This document shows positions 47,102 to 56,061 of a stretch of DNA of 64,000 nucleotides, piece by piece (position 1 is the first letter of the stretch; the number at the start of each line of letters is the position of its first letter). This DNA comes from Sphaerimonospora thailandensis (lineage in GTDB: Bacteria > Actinomycetota > Actinomycetes > Streptosporangiales > Streptosporangiaceae), in assembly GCF_016863115.1 (NCBI RefSeq), contig NZ_BOOG01000023.1, forward strand, positions 1 to 64,000, given 5' to 3'. Made by a program: the position numbers and the translations under genes. The notes under the pieces are model-generated. The model worked only from the letters and a program-made list of their open reading frames with translations, did no database searches and was not told the origin of the DNA.

Positions 47102-47812
47102 GTGGGTACGGACATCAGAGCGTCCACGGTGCTGGCGGCTCGGCGGGAGAACATCGAACTGCACACGGCCGACGGGCTGACGCTGGTCGGCGAGCTGGCG
47201 CTGCCGGCGAGCCGGCCGCCGGTCGCGACGCTGGTCTGTCTGCACCCGCTGCCCACGCACGGCGGCATGATGGACAGCCATGTGCTGCGCAAGGCGTCCT
47301 ACCGCCTGCCGGCGCTGGCCGATCTGGCCGTGCTCCGCTTCAACACGCGGGGCACGACCTCCGAGCGCGGGACCTCGCAGGGGTCCTTCGCCGAGGGGGA
47401 GGGCGAGCGGTGGGACGTGGCCGCGGCCCTGGAGTACGTCGACTTCCACGATCTGCCGAACCCGTGGCTGGTGGGCTGGTCGTTCGGCACCGAGCTGGCC
47501 CTGAAGTGGGGACGCGACCCGATCGTGGCCGGCGCCATCCTGCTCTCGCCTCCGCTGCACCGGGCGACCGACGAGGATCTCGACGCCTGGGCGGCCTTCG
47601 GCCGACCGATGGTCGCGCTGGTGCCCGAGTTCGACGACTACCTGCGGCCGACGGAGGCCGCACCGCGCTTCGCGCGGGTGCCGCAGGCGGAGGTCGTCGG
47701 GGTCGAGGGGGCCAAGCATCTGTGGGTCGGTGAGCCGTACGTGCGGATCGTGCTCAACGAGATCGTCAAGCGGGTGAACCCGGCGGCGGTCCCACTGCCC
47801 ACCACTGTCTGA
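47102..47812 (+). CDS. Alpha/beta hydrolase
   Basis: 236 aa. Central strand TLVCLHPLPTHGGMMDSHVL with the oxyanion-hole HP, LRFNTRGTTSERGTS, nucleophile Ser in VGWSFGTELAL, and a catalytic His in EGAKHLWVGE. This is the short dienelactone-hydrolase-like or acyl-peptidase-like form common in actinomycetes; the substrate is unknown. GTG start with AAGGGG upstream. Its stop codon is inside a 16-bp tandem repeat. Confidence 0.8.
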   Translation: MGTDIRASTVLAARRENIELHTADGLTLVGELALPASRPPVATLVCLHPLPTHGGMMDSHVLRKASYRLPALADLAVLRFNTRGTTSERGTSQGSFAEGEGERWDVAAALEYVDFHDLPNPWLVGWSFGTELALKWGRDPIVAGAILLSPPLHRATDEDLDAWAAFGRPMVALVPEFDDYLRPTEAAPRFARVPQAEVVGVEGAKHLWVGEPYVRIVLNEIVKRVNPAAVPLPTTV

Positions 47813-47849
47813 TCCCACCACTGTCTGATCCCGCCACGGTCTGATCCCG
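47802..47849 (+). repeat. Three 16-bp tandem repeats spanning a stop codon
   Basis: CCACTGTCTGATCCCA, CCACTGTCTGATCCCG and CCACGGTCTGATCCCG follow one another. The first unit contains the hydrolase TGA, and each further unit carries another TGA in a different frame. Confidence 0.85.
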
Positions 47850-47895
47850 GACCGCCGGCGTCGTCACCCCGAGGATGTCACGATCCAACGATGAA

Positions 47896-47929
47896 GCAGG
47901 GCCCGGCGATGATGTCCGCCGGGCCCTGC
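47896..47929. terminator. Bidirectional terminator between hydrolase and coiled-coil gene
   Basis: GCAGGGCCCGGCG (47896-47908) and CGCCGGGCCCTGC (47917-47929) form a perfect 13-bp stem with an 8-base loop between two convergent genes. A weak T run (AATTTTCC) lies to the right. Confidence 0.75.
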
Positions 47930-47975
47930 TCAGTCAGCCGTCACGAATTTTCCACCTGCCGCTTCGGCGCGGCGG

Positions 47976-49274
47976 TTACTCCTGCCACCACTCCGAGTCG
48001 TCGTCGCTCTTGGCGGCCGGTGCGGGCGCCGGGGCCGACGACACGGACGGCGTCTCGCTGACGGACGGCGCGGCCGACAGGGCCGGCTTGGCCGGGGCGG
48101 CCGCGACGGGAGCCGGCTCGGAGTCCATGCCGGGCAGCGGGGCGCCGCCGAGCAGCTGCCGGAGCTGGGCGAGGTGGCTGGTGATGCTGTCGCGCTGACG
48201 GGTGAGCTCGTCCACCTGACGCTGCATCGAGGTGCGGGTGCGCTCGGCCTCGTTCTTGGAGTCGGTCACGATCGACTCGGCGCTCGCCTTCGCCTCGGCG
48301 ACGAGCTGATCCGCGTTCTTGCGCGCGTTGGCGAGCAGCTGCTTGGCGTGGGTGTCGGCCTCGCGGCGGGTCTGCTCGGCCTGCTGGGTGGCCTTGGCCG
48401 CGCGCTGCTCGGCGGTGGCGGCCCGCTGCTCCGCCTCGGCGACCAGCTTCTGGGTGTTGGCCTGGGCGGTGGCGTGGCGCTCGGCCTCCTGGCGCTCGGC
48501 CTCCTCGCGGCGGGCGGCGAGCTGGATCTCGAACTCCGCCTCGTCCTGCGCCCGCTTGGCCTCGGACTCCTCCAGGATCCGCTGCGCCTGGGCCCGCATC
48601 TCGTCGGCCTGCCGCTTGGCCGTGGTGAGGACCTCGTCGCGCTCGCGCTTGGTGGAGGCCCGCAGCTGGGCGACCTCGCGCTCCGTCGTGGTGCGCAGCT
48701 TGGCGATCTCCCGCTCGGCGTCGGCCCGCTTCTCCGCGACCTCGTGGTCGGCGGTGGCGCGGATCTTGGCGACCTCGCGCTCGGTGGTGGCGGTCAGTTC
48801 GTCGGCCTCACGCCTCGCGGTCGAGCGGATCTCCTCGGCGTCGCGGTCCGCGCTGGTCCGCATCTCGTCGACCTCGCGGGCGGCGAGCGCCCGCTTCTCC
48901 GCCGCCTCGTTCTCCGCGGCGGCCCGCAGGTCGGCGGCGTCCACCTTGGCCGCGGCCCGGATCTCGTTCGCCTCGGACCTGGCCGCCTGCACGAGCTCGG
49001 TGGCCTGCTCCTCCGCCAACCGCAGCAGCTGCTCAATCCGGGCGCCCAGTCCCGAGTAGGTCGGGCGCTCCTGCTCCTGGAGCTGGCGCTTCGTTTCGGA
49101 CAGCTCCCGCTGAAGGGTGCCGACCTGCTCCTTGGCCTGACGCAGGTCGGTGTCGATTGTCTTCAGGTGGTCGTGGACCTGGTGCCGGTCATAGCCCCGG
49201 AGCACCACGTCGAATTCGCGAGAAGGGGCGTCTTCGAAGAAGTTGTTGAGCTGGGCGTCGATGTCGGACTGCAT
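47976..49274 (-). CDS. Hendecad coiled-coil cytoskeletal protein, FilP/Scy/DivIVA-like
   Basis: 432 aa. The N terminus (EFDVVLRGYDRHQVHDHL, 20-37) is like the DivIVA membrane-targeting segment. Residues 86-239 are 14 consecutive 11-residue units (such as TTEREVAKIRA and DAEREIAKLRT), a continuous hendecad coiled coil; further helix follows to about 370. The tail is Pro/Ala/Ser-rich and ends in DDDSEWWQE. In Streptomyces the polarity proteins FilP and Scy are encoded at this place, next to mce, thiolase and meaB, and use similar repeats. A role in tip growth or cell stiffness is inferred. Only one such gene is present here. Confidence 0.85.
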   Translation of the reverse strand: MQSDIDAQLNNFFEDAPSREFDVVLRGYDRHQVHDHLKTIDTDLRQAKEQVGTLQRELSETKRQLQEQERPTYSGLGARIEQLLRLAEEQATELVQAARSEANEIRAAAKVDAADLRAAAENEAAEKRALAAREVDEMRTSADRDAEEIRSTARREADELTATTEREVAKIRATADHEVAEKRADAEREIAKLRTTTEREVAQLRASTKRERDEVLTTAKRQADEMRAQAQRILEESEAKRAQDEAEFEIQLAARREEAERQEAERHATAQANTQKLVAEAEQRAATAEQRAAKATQQAEQTRREADTHAKQLLANARKNADQLVAEAKASAESIVTDSKNEAERTRTSMQRQVDELTRQRDSITSHLAQLRQLLGGAPLPGMDSEPAPVAAAPAKPALSAAPSVSETPSVSSAPAPAPAAKSDDDSEWWQE

Positions 49275-49472
49275 GGGGCTCGATCCTGGGTTGTCGAGAC
49301 GGCTACAGAGGGCCGGACGGGAGGTGGATATCCGAGGCGGGGGAGCCTATGAGCACCCACGTCCGGTGATACGCCAGCGTACTCCGGTGCTGCGGGATTG
49401 GAGGCTCCCTCCGACTTTCTGCGCGAGTTGTTACGTATGAACGTTTCTTGCGTTACGTGTTACAGGTTCGAG

Positions 49473-49895
49473 TCAGTGCCGGGCTGTCTGCACAAGTTCC
49501 GTAAGGACTCCGCCCACGTCCTTGGGGTGCAGAAACGCGATCGATGCCCCCATCGACCCATGCCGGGGTCGCTCGTCGATCAGCCTGACGCCCTTCGCGC
49601 CGACCTCCTCAAGGGCCTTGGCGACGTCCGCGACGCCGTACCCGATATGGTGCACGCCTTCGCCCCGCTTGGCGAGGAACTTCCCCACCACCGTGTCGGG
49701 GTGCAGCGGCTCCATCAGCTGGACGTACGAGGCGCCCTGCGCGCCGTCCGCCACGTGCAGCATGGCCTCGCGGACCCCCTGCTCCTCGTTGATCTCCCGG
49801 CTCACCACCGTCAGCCCGAACGTGGACTCGTAGAACTCGATTTTCTCTTCGAGGTCATGGCACGCGATGCCGACGTGATCGATCCTGAGCAGCAT
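49473..49895 (-). CDS. mce: Methylmalonyl-CoA epimerase
   Basis: Interconverts (S)- and (R)-methylmalonyl-CoA, linking propionyl-CoA carboxylation to the B12 mutase. 140 aa glyoxalase-fold protein with metal-binding residues in [20 protein letters not shown] (His), [11 protein letters not shown] (His) and the glutamate in MEPLHPD-type strand. GGAGAG lies just before the ATG; an ATG six codons earlier is possible. Divergent from the thiolase gene. Confidence 0.93.
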   Translation of the reverse strand: MLLRIDHVGIACHDLEEKIEFYESTFGLTVVSREINEEQGVREAMLHVADGAQGASYVQLMEPLHPDTVVGKFLAKRGEGVHHIGYGVADVAKALEEVGAKGVRLIDERPRHGSMGASIAFLHPKDVGGVLTELVQTARH

Positions 49896-49997
49896 GTCTC
49901 TCCATTCGCGCATGATCGGGCCGGGCTGCCGCGGGCCGCCCGAATACTCCCTGGGTATCGTGACACGGTCGCCCTGATCCTCGTCATGGAGGTCCCG

Positions 49998-51182
49998 ATG
50001 TCTGGTTCCGTCATCGTCGCCGGAGCTCGTACGCCAATTGGACGGCTGCTGGGCTCGCTCTCCGGCCTGTCCGCCGCCGAACTCGGCGGCATCGCCATCA
50101 AGGCCGCCCTGTCGCGGGCAGGCGTCACACCCGACCAGGTGCAATATGTGATCATGGGACAGGTGCTCCAGGCAGGCTCTGGGCAGCTCCCGTCCCGGCA
50201 GGCCGCGGTGCACGCGGGCATCCCCATGTCGGTCCCGTCCCTGACGATCAACAAGGTCTGCCTGTCCGGCCTGGACGCGATCGCGCTGGCCGACCAGCTC
50301 ATCCGCGCCGGGGAGTTCGACATCGTCGTCGCCGGTGGCATGGAGTCGATGACCAACGCCCCGCACCTGCTGCCCGGCCTGCGCAAGGGCGTCAAGTACG
50401 GCAACGCCGGCGTGCTGGACTCGATGGCCTTCGACGGGCTCACCGACGCGTTCGACCAGGTCGCGATGGGAGAGTCCACCGAGTGGCACAACGCGCGACT
50501 GGGCCTGACCCGCGAGGAACAGGACGAGTACTCGGCCAGGTCGCACCGGCTCGCCGCCGAGGCGACCGAGAAGGGCCTGTTCGACGACGAGATCGTCCCC
50601 GTGCCCGCGCCCGGGAAGCGGGAGCCGGTCACGGTCACCGCTGACGAGGGCATCCGACCGGACACCACCGTCGAGACCCTGGCCAAGCTGCGCCCCGCGT
50701 TCACCAAGGACGGCACGATCACGGCCGGGTCCTCCTCGCAGATCTCCGACGGCGCCGTGGCCGTGGTGGTCATGTCCCGGGCCAAGGCCGAGGAGCTGGG
50801 CCTGGAGTGGCTGGCCGAGATCGGCGCGCACGGAAACGTGGCCGGCCCGGACAACTCGCTGCAGTCGCAGCCCGCCAACGCGATCAAGCACGCCCTGGCC
50901 AAGGAGGGCCGCACGACGGGCGATCTCGACCTGGTGGAGATCAACGAGGCGTTCGCGCAGGTCGTGCTGCAGTCCGTCAAGGAGCTGGGGATCGATCTCG
51001 ACAAGGTCAACGTGAACGGCGGCGGCCTCGCTCTCGGCCACCCGATCGGCGCGTCCGGCGCCCGCATCGTGCTGACGCTGGCGCACGAGCTCCGGCGCCG
51101 CGGCGGTGGTCTCGGCGCGGCCGGCCTGTGCGGCGGCGGCGGCCAGGGCGACGCCCTGATCATTCGCGTGCCCTCCCGGTAG
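49998..51182 (+). CDS. Acetyl-CoA acetyltransferase (thiolase)
   Basis: 394 aa. Condenses two acetyl-CoA or cleaves acetoacetyl-CoA. Acylated cysteine Cys88 in [12 protein letters not shown]; catalytic His in [17 protein letters not shown]; second catalytic Cys in [22 protein letters not shown] is also typical. The ATG at 49998 is chosen because GGAGG lies five bases before it; another ATG at 49986 is in frame. Its TAG overlaps the meaB GTG by one base. Can feed or drain the 3-hydroxybutyryl-CoA pool served by the dehydrogenase at 41314. Confidence 0.93.
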   Translation: MSGSVIVAGARTPIGRLLGSLSGLSAAELGGIAIKAALSRAGVTPDQVQYVIMGQVLQAGSGQLPSRQAAVHAGIPMSVPSLTINKVCLSGLDAIALADQLIRAGEFDIVVAGGMESMTNAPHLLPGLRKGVKYGNAGVLDSMAFDGLTDAFDQVAMGESTEWHNARLGLTREEQDEYSARSHRLAAEATEKGLFDDEIVPVPAPGKREPVTVTADEGIRPDTTVETLAKLRPAFTKDGTITAGSSSQISDGAVAVVVMSRAKAEELGLEWLAEIGAHGNVAGPDNSLQSQPANAIKHALAKEGRTTGDLDLVEINEAFAQVVLQSVKELGIDLDKVNVNGGGLALGHPIGASGARIVLTLAHELRRRGGGLGAAGLCGGGGQGDALIIRVPSR

Positions 51183-52213
51183 TGGTGATCCGGCTCCATG
51201 GGAATGACCCGGTCGTGGACGGGTCGAACGCGGGGAGCCGGAAGCTCGCGGCCGAGGCGATGCTGGGCCGGCCGCGGGCCGTCGCGCGGCTGATCTCGCT
51301 GATCGAGAACGCCGTCGCCGGTCCCGATCGCGCGCCGGACGCGGGTACGGCCCTGCGCGAGGTCATGGCCGAGCTGGCCACCGGGACGCGCGAGCCGTAC
51401 CGGGCGTGGGTGATCGGCCTGACCGGCGCTCCCGGCGTGGGCAAGTCCACGACCACGAGCATGCTCATCCGGACGTTGCGCGGCCGCGACGCCCGGGTGG
51501 GCGTGCTGGCGGTGGACCCGTCCAGCCCGTTCACCGGAGGGGCCCTGCTCGGCGACCGCGTACGGATGCAGGAGCACGCGACCGATCCGGACGTCTTCAT
51601 CCGCAGTATGTCCAGCCGGGGTCACCTCGGCGGGCTGGCCTGGGCCACGCCGCAGGCGCTTCGGGTGCTGGAGGCGGCCGGGTGCGACGTGATCCTGGTC
51701 GAGACGGTCGGGGTGGGTCAGGCCGAGGTGGACATCGCCAAACTGGCCGACACCACCGTCGTGCTGCTCGCTCCCGGCATGGGGGACGGCGTGCAGGCCG
51801 CCAAGGCGGGCATCTTGGAGATCGCGGACGTGTTCGTGGTCAACAAGGCCGATCGCGAGGGCGCTCGGGCGACCGTACGCGAACTGCGGAACACGGTGAG
51901 CCTCGCGACGGCGCCGTGGCGGCCCCCTGTCGTGACCACCGTCGCCGTCAGGGGCGAGGGCGCCGACGAACTGTCGACCGCGCTGGACGGGCACCTGGCG
52001 TACCTGGAGGAGTCCGGCGAGGCGCGCCGCCGCCGACTGGCCCGCGCGAGGGACGAGATCGAGGCCATCGCGCTGGCCCGGCTCCGGTCCCGGTTCTCCG
52101 GACTCCACGGTGACCGGCTCGACGCCCTGGCGGAACGTCTGCTGGCCGCGGAGATCGACCCCTACACCGCCGCCGACGATCTCGTCGCCGCCGTCGCCCA
52201 CGCTGAGAGGTAG
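51182..52213 (+). CDS. meaB: GTPase chaperone of acyl-CoA mutases, MeaB/ArgK
   Basis: 343 aa. Loads and protects adenosylcobalamin in methylmalonyl-CoA or isobutyryl-CoA mutase. P-loop GAPGVGKS (82-89), VLAVDPSSPFTGGALLGDR with the metal/switch residues, ETVGVGQAEVDIAKLADT, and the base motif VNKAD. C-terminal dimerisation helix ALAERLLAAEIDPYTAADDL. GTG start overlaps the thiolase stop, so translation is coupled. The mutase at 56412 is a likely client. Stop codon is one base from the convergent DUF4230 gene. Confidence 0.93.
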   Translation: MVIRLHGNDPVVDGSNAGSRKLAAEAMLGRPRAVARLISLIENAVAGPDRAPDAGTALREVMAELATGTREPYRAWVIGLTGAPGVGKSTTTSMLIRTLRGRDARVGVLAVDPSSPFTGGALLGDRVRMQEHATDPDVFIRSMSSRGHLGGLAWATPQALRVLEAAGCDVILVETVGVGQAEVDIAKLADTTVVLLAPGMGDGVQAAKAGILEIADVFVVNKADREGARATVRELRNTVSLATAPWRPPVVTTVAVRGEGADELSTALDGHLAYLEESGEARRRRLARARDEIEAIALARLRSRFSGLHGDRLDALAERLLAAEIDPYTAADDLVAAVAHAER

Positions 52214-52214
52214 A

Positions 52215-52997
52215 TCAGGGTTTGGCGGCGTGGTCGATGACGACGGTCGTGAAGCCGAGGGACTTCAACATGCCCTCGAGCATGGCCCTGGTGTTCTTGT
52301 CGGCCCGGTCACGCAGGTCGCTGGCCGCGGCGGCCTCAGAGATCTTCCGCTCGGCCAGCAGGTAGAGCTCCTGCTGGTCCCGCGGCGACGACGACAGCAG
52401 GTCGGAGATGCGGTCGAAGAGCCCCCGCTGCTGGGCGAAGACGTACGACCGCTTGTTGTCCAGATTGGCCTTCTCCAGTTCGGCGTGCGGCAGTCGTACG
52501 GTCACGGCCGAGCGGTCAGGAGAGACCGTGACGGCGCCCTTGGGCAGGCCGGAGAAGTCGACGTAGGCGTCGACTCTGCCCGCGCCGATGAACAGGGTCC
52601 TGCTGCCCTTGATGGCGTCGGGGAGGAAGGCGGCGTCCTTCTCCAGGTCGACCACGACCTGGAAGTCGCCGGTCGCGGCCTCGAAACGACTCAGATCCTG
52701 CATCGACCGCAGCAGCACAGGGCCGCTGCGGTCGACGATCCGCTCCCCGAGAGGGTCCAGCCAGGACCAGGTGAGCCGCGCGCCGACCACGACGAGGAGG
52801 ACCGCGAAGAGGAGGCCGGCCAGCCACCGCCAGGCCCGGCGGGAACGCCGGGCGGCGGTGCCGGGCGGCGGCTGCGGCGGCTGCGGAGGCTGCGCGGAAG
52901 GGGATGGCGTCTGGCGGGCCCCGGTTTGCCGAGCCCCGGTTTGGCCGGCAGGAGTTCGGCGGGCTGGAGTTCGGCGGGCTGGAGTTCGACGGTCCAC
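52215..52997 (-). CDS. DUF4230 family membrane-anchored protein
   Basis: 260 aa if started at GTG 52997, the first usable start after the neighbour's stop; the frame is open further upstream. The N terminus is a 5-residue repeat region (RTPAR, QTGAR) then Pro/Gln-rich. One membrane helix (WLAGLLFAVLLVVVGARL) is followed by an extracytoplasmic DUF4230 domain: FQVVVDLEKDAAFLPDAIKG, VDAYVDFSGLPKGAVTV, and the C-terminal ARKISEAAAASDLRDRA-like helix and LGFTTVVID. Function unknown. It runs in the same direction as the membrane protein gene upstream, 16 bp away. Confidence 0.75.
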   Translation of the reverse strand: MDRRTPARRTPARRTPAGQTGARQTGARQTPSPSAQPPQPPQPPPGTAARRSRRAWRWLAGLLFAVLLVVVGARLTWSWLDPLGERIVDRSGPVLLRSMQDLSRFEAATGDFQVVVDLEKDAAFLPDAIKGSRTLFIGAGRVDAYVDFSGLPKGAVTVSPDRSAVTVRLPHAELEKANLDNKRSYVFAQQRGLFDRISDLLSSSPRDQQELYLLAERKISEAAAASDLRDRADKNTRAMLEGMLKSLGFTTVVIDHAAKP

Positions 52998-53620
52998 GGG
53001 GGGAATCTTCCCGCTATTCCGCCGATTGCACCCCTCCGCCGAGCCCGTCCAGCAGCCCGAAGCCAGGGGAGGGGCTGGGAGCAGGGGTCGACCGGGTTCG
53101 TCCGGGCCCTGTCGACCCGGGCCCTGTCGACCCGGGCCCTGTCGACCCGGGCCCTGTCGACCCGGTGCCTGCCGGTAGGGGAGCTGTGCCGGGAGGACTC
53201 TCCGGTCCTCGCGAGGCCCGCTGGGTCCGCCCGCGGTACGGGCCTTCGCCGCGGTCCTCGTTCCCGCCCGCTCCGCTCGCCGAGGGGGGATCCGAACGGC
53301 GACCGGAGCTCCGGTCCGGGAGATCGAAGCCGCGGCCGGGGCGGTCCCTACGGTGTGCCGAGACGGGGCCGCGGCGCCGTCCGGGGTTGCGTGCGGAGTC
53401 GCCGTCCCGCCGCCGGGGCTCACGCGGTCCCGATTCGCGTGATCCAGACTGGCGTGATCCGGACTGGCGTGACCCGGACTCGCGGGGCGCGGGCCCGCCC
53501 CGAGCCGGATCGCGAGGTGCCGGATCGCGAGGGGTGGCGGCGGTCGTCGTCGGTCCGGCTGACGCGGGGACGGGTGACGCGGGCACGGGCGAAGCGGGGA
53601 CGGGCGAAGCGGGGACGGGT
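52943..53620. repeat. Cluster of 15-bp tandem arrays over two adjacent genes
   Basis: Four arrays of 15-bp units: 52943-52987 (three, RTPAR type), 53111-53170 (four, GTCGACCCGGGCCCT, encoding STGPG), 53436-53480 (three, encoding SGSRQ/E) and 53561-53620 (four, encoding SPVPA). All units are multiples of three and keep the minus-strand frames open, which supports both frames being translated. Confidence 0.85.
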
Positions 53621-55080
53621 GACGACGGTCCGGGAGAAGGAGGGAGGGCGGGCGAGTCGGGGAGCCCGGGGGTCGCGGCCGGGGTCGGCGCTGGAGATAA
53701 GCCGGCCCGGGGCGGTAGCGCGGCGCCCGGTGTCTCGTGGTGCTCCGGCTCCGGATCCAGGTGGTAGCTCGGATTGACGGGATAGGCGGGCGCGTACGCG
53801 GGGGTCGGATTCACCGGATAGCTGATCAGGTTGGGGTCCGCGGGCCGGGTGCCGCCGCCGAAGTGCCTGCTCTGCAGCCGGCAGGAGGCGAAGTCGGAGT
53901 AGAACATCCGCAACCAGTTGTGTCGCTGGTCCTCGGTCAGGCCGGAGAACCACACGGCGGCGTACCGGTGCTCGGGCAGCGGACCGGCGGGCAGCGGCTC
54001 GCCGCGCAGCCAGGAGGCGACGATGGACCGGTAGCCGTTGGAGATCGTGCCGGGGCACGGCCGGGCCAGGCGGTCGAGGAACTCGGTCACCGCCCGCCGG
54101 GAGAACCCGGCGCTGAGATCGTCGAGATGCACGACCGCCACGCCGGGAGGAACCGGGGCGTGGTCGGCGCGGTCCCGCTGCTCGACCCGGTCGAAGGCGG
54201 CGGGAGTGTCGGCCAGTCGCCGCGCGAGCATGGTGAACACCCCGGCCAGTTCGGTCAGGCCGTCCCGCATCGAGGGGCGGACGCACACGGGGAACGGCCA
54301 CGACTGGCAGGAGGACGCGAGCCGTTCGGTGGCGGCCACCGTCCGCGGCTCCGCCACCAGCCGTGCCGCCCCCGTGCCCGCGGCCAACATGGCGATGACC
54401 GTGGCGACCATCGCCAGCATGCGCCTGGTCACCAGGGCGATCCAGCCGAGCAGCAGCGCCGTGCTGAGGCCCATGAGCCAGAGCGTCTGATCCGTGAACG
54501 CCGCCTCGCCGGCCCCGGCGAACAGGTCGTACGGCCTGCGTGTCGCCGGGGTCAGCCGGTCCGCCCAGGACGAGCCGACCGCCACCCATGTGAACAGCCC
54601 GTAGGTGCCGATCCCGGCGATCACGGGTGTGACGGCGAACGGCAGCACCCAGCCCGCCGTCCAGCCGATCATCACGTACAACGCCAGGCCGGCCACGCAC
54701 ATGGCCAGCCCGCCGATCGGCAGATGGCCCGACTGGTCGGCCAGCGCGGCGCGCAACCCGAGCAGCAGCACGGTCACCGCGAACGAGCAGATGACGACCG
54801 CGAGAATGCCGAGCGGCGCCTTCGCGGCCCGCCACGGCGTCAGTGCACGGCCGCGGTTCGCGCGGCGTCTGCGCAGCGCGACCCATGCGGTGAACATGGC
54901 CGCGACCGGACCCGTCAGCCGAAGCGATCCGATGACGGCGGTGACCATGTCATCCCAGTCCATGAAGCCGGGAATGAGGACGCTCCACGCGATGATGAGT
55001 CCGAGCGCGAGCAGCACGGCCATCGCGACGACCGCGCCGTGTCTCAGCTCTCCGCGTGGAACGCCCCTGTGGTCACCCAC
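53014..55080 (-). CDS. Polytopic membrane protein with long repetitive tail
   Basis: 688 aa from GTG 55080. Seven or so membrane segments in residues 1-245 (for example AVVAMAVLLALGLIIAWSVL and GLSTALLLGWIALVTRRMLA). A soluble domain follows (about 250-420) with SSCQSWPFPVCVRPSMRDGL and FYSDFASCRLQSRHFGGG. From about 430 the protein is Pro/Ser/Gly/Arg-rich with 5-residue repeats and is probably disordered. The arrangement recalls ABC-type permease-like proteins of actinomycetes with an extracytoplasmic peptidase-like region, but no family is certain. Where the functional protein ends could be questioned; the frame has no stop before 53014. Confidence 0.65.
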   Translation of the reverse strand: MGDHRGVPRGELRHGAVVAMAVLLALGLIIAWSVLIPGFMDWDDMVTAVIGSLRLTGPVAAMFTAWVALRRRRANRGRALTPWRAAKAPLGILAVVICSFAVTVLLLGLRAALADQSGHLPIGGLAMCVAGLALYVMIGWTAGWVLPFAVTPVIAGIGTYGLFTWVAVGSSWADRLTPATRRPYDLFAGAGEAAFTDQTLWLMGLSTALLLGWIALVTRRMLAMVATVIAMLAAGTGAARLVAEPRTVAATERLASSCQSWPFPVCVRPSMRDGLTELAGVFTMLARRLADTPAAFDRVEQRDRADHAPVPPGVAVVHLDDLSAGFSRRAVTEFLDRLARPCPGTISNGYRSIVASWLRGEPLPAGPLPEHRYAAVWFSGLTEDQRHNWLRMFYSDFASCRLQSRHFGGGTRPADPNLISYPVNPTPAYAPAYPVNPSYHLDPEPEHHETPGAALPPRAGLSPAPTPAATPGLPDSPALPPSPGPSSPVPASPVPASPVPASPVPASAGPTTTAATPRDPAPRDPARGGPAPRESGSRQSGSRQSGSRESGPREPRRRDGDSARNPGRRRGPVSAHRRDRPGRGFDLPDRSSGRRSDPPSASGAGGNEDRGEGPYRGRTQRASRGPESPPGTAPLPAGTGSTGPGSTGPGSTGPGSTGPGRTRSTPAPSPSPGFGLLDGLGGGVQSAE

Positions 55081-55429
55081 AGCACGGCGCGGCCCCTGGC
55101 CACGCCGACGGCGATATCCGGCGCGTACGGTGCGCCGGGACAGGCATGCTGCCCATCAAGTCAACCCCCCGTGCCTGTGTGAGCAGCGTGCGCCGGACCG
55201 CGTCCCCCGACGCCGTCCGCCGGCCGGCCTCGCCACGCCTGCGTTCGACTTTCCTGGTCGGGCTTCCCCACTGAGCTTTCCCAGTGGGGCGCCTAGCAGA
55301 CATGGTTCCCCGTGGCGTCCGGTGTTTGCCGCCGCCTCACCTTTCGACGTGGCAACCATAACGGAGCGTGACCCGTGGGGAGGGAGTTCTGGGGTCAAGG
55401 AATGAATCCGGTTACGCTCGGTTCCCAGG
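55081..55429. other. Intergenic region between divergent membrane-protein and marR genes
   Basis: About 350 bp without a convincing gene. It contains a perfect 8-bp hairpin (CCCCACTG at 55267-55274, CAGTGGGG at 55283-55290). On the minus strand TTGACTTGATGG could be part of a promoter for the membrane protein gene. Small open frames here lack coding character. Confidence 0.5.
55267..55290. promoter_or_regulatory. Hairpin in the divergent intergenic region
   Basis: Perfect 8-bp stem CCCCACTG/CAGTGGGG with loop AGCTTTCC. Lies about 190 bp upstream of the membrane protein start and 175 bp upstream of marR. No known riboswitch class is recognised around it. Confidence 0.4.
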
Positions 55430-55457
55430 TTGATCATGTTCGGCGTCGCGATAGCGT
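55430..55457 (+). promoter_or_regulatory. marR promoter, leaderless type
   Basis: TTGATC (55430-55435), 16 bases, TAGCGT (55452-55457), then eight bases to the GTG at 55466. Another -10-like TATAGC lies four bases further. Confidence 0.5.
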
Positions 55458-55465
55458 ATAGCGCT

Positions 55466-56023
55466 GTGTCCGTTTCGCCGAATGTCCCGCCCAGCTCAGG
55501 CCCACTGCCGTCCGGCTCGGCCAAGCCGCTCGGCCTGCCGTTCGACCCGATCGAGCGCGCCGCGGAAACCTGGCGTGCTAGGTTCGGCCCGTCGTCCGCG
55601 ATGGCCGCCGTCACTTCGATCATGAGAGCCCATCAGATCCTGTTGGCGCAACTGGACACGCTGCTCAAGCCGTACGATTTGACCTTCGCCCGTTACGAGG
55701 CGCTGGTGCTGCTCACGTTCAGCCGGGATGGCTCGCTGCCGCTGTCGAAGATCGGTGAGCGGCTCATGGTCCACCCGACGAGCGTGACGAACACCGTGGA
55801 CCGCCTGGAGCGAGCCAAACTGGTCCGCCGGATGCGCAACCCGAGGGACGGCCGCGGCGTGCTCGCCGAGATCACCGATGAGGGCCGCGAGATCGTACGG
55901 CGGGCCACCGCCGATCTGCTGGACGCCGGTTTCTGTCTGGGAATGTACGGCGACGAGGACCTTGAGCGGATGTTCGACCTGCTCAGGACCCTTCGTGTCG
56001 CGGCCGGCGACTTCACCCCCTGA
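55466..56023 (+). CDS. MarR family regulator
   Basis: 185 aa from GTG 55466, supported by the leaderless promoter; a start at 55430 would lie over the -35. Winged helix-turn-helix: DLTFARYEALVLLTFSRDGS, LPLSKIGERLMVHPTSVTNT (recognition helix), LVRRMRNPRDGRGVLAEITD (wing). Dimer helices flank it. In Streptomyces a MarR gene also lies near the isobutyryl-CoA mutase gene. A palindrome upstream of that mutase gene (56359) is a plausible target. Confidence 0.88.
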   Translation: MSVSPNVPPSSGPLPSGSAKPLGLPFDPIERAAETWRARFGPSSAMAAVTSIMRAHQILLAQLDTLLKPYDLTFARYEALVLLTFSRDGSLPLSKIGERLMVHPTSVTNTVDRLERAKLVRRMRNPRDGRGVLAEITDEGREIVRRATADLLDAGFCLGMYGDEDLERMFDLLRTLRVAAGDFTP

Positions 56024-56061
56024 CCGGCCCGCTCTCGTGAGCAGGCCGGACAGGAGTGCCT

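Noticed and set aside
49473-51086. 537-aa minus-strand frame through mce and the thiolase region
   Set aside because: Only the last 140 residues are Mce; the remainder is the shadow of the plus-strand thiolase.
53420-54886. Alternative 488-aa minus-strand frame suggesting a frameshift in the membrane protein gene
   Set aside because: The 688-aa frame carries the membrane segments and its repeats are in multiples of three; the alternative frame is Arg-rich and without motifs.
55267-55290. Hairpin region considered as a cobalamin riboswitch for the nearby B12-dependent mutase
   Set aside because: No B12-box-like sequence or multi-helix layout is visible, and it lies over 1 kb and one gene away from icmA.
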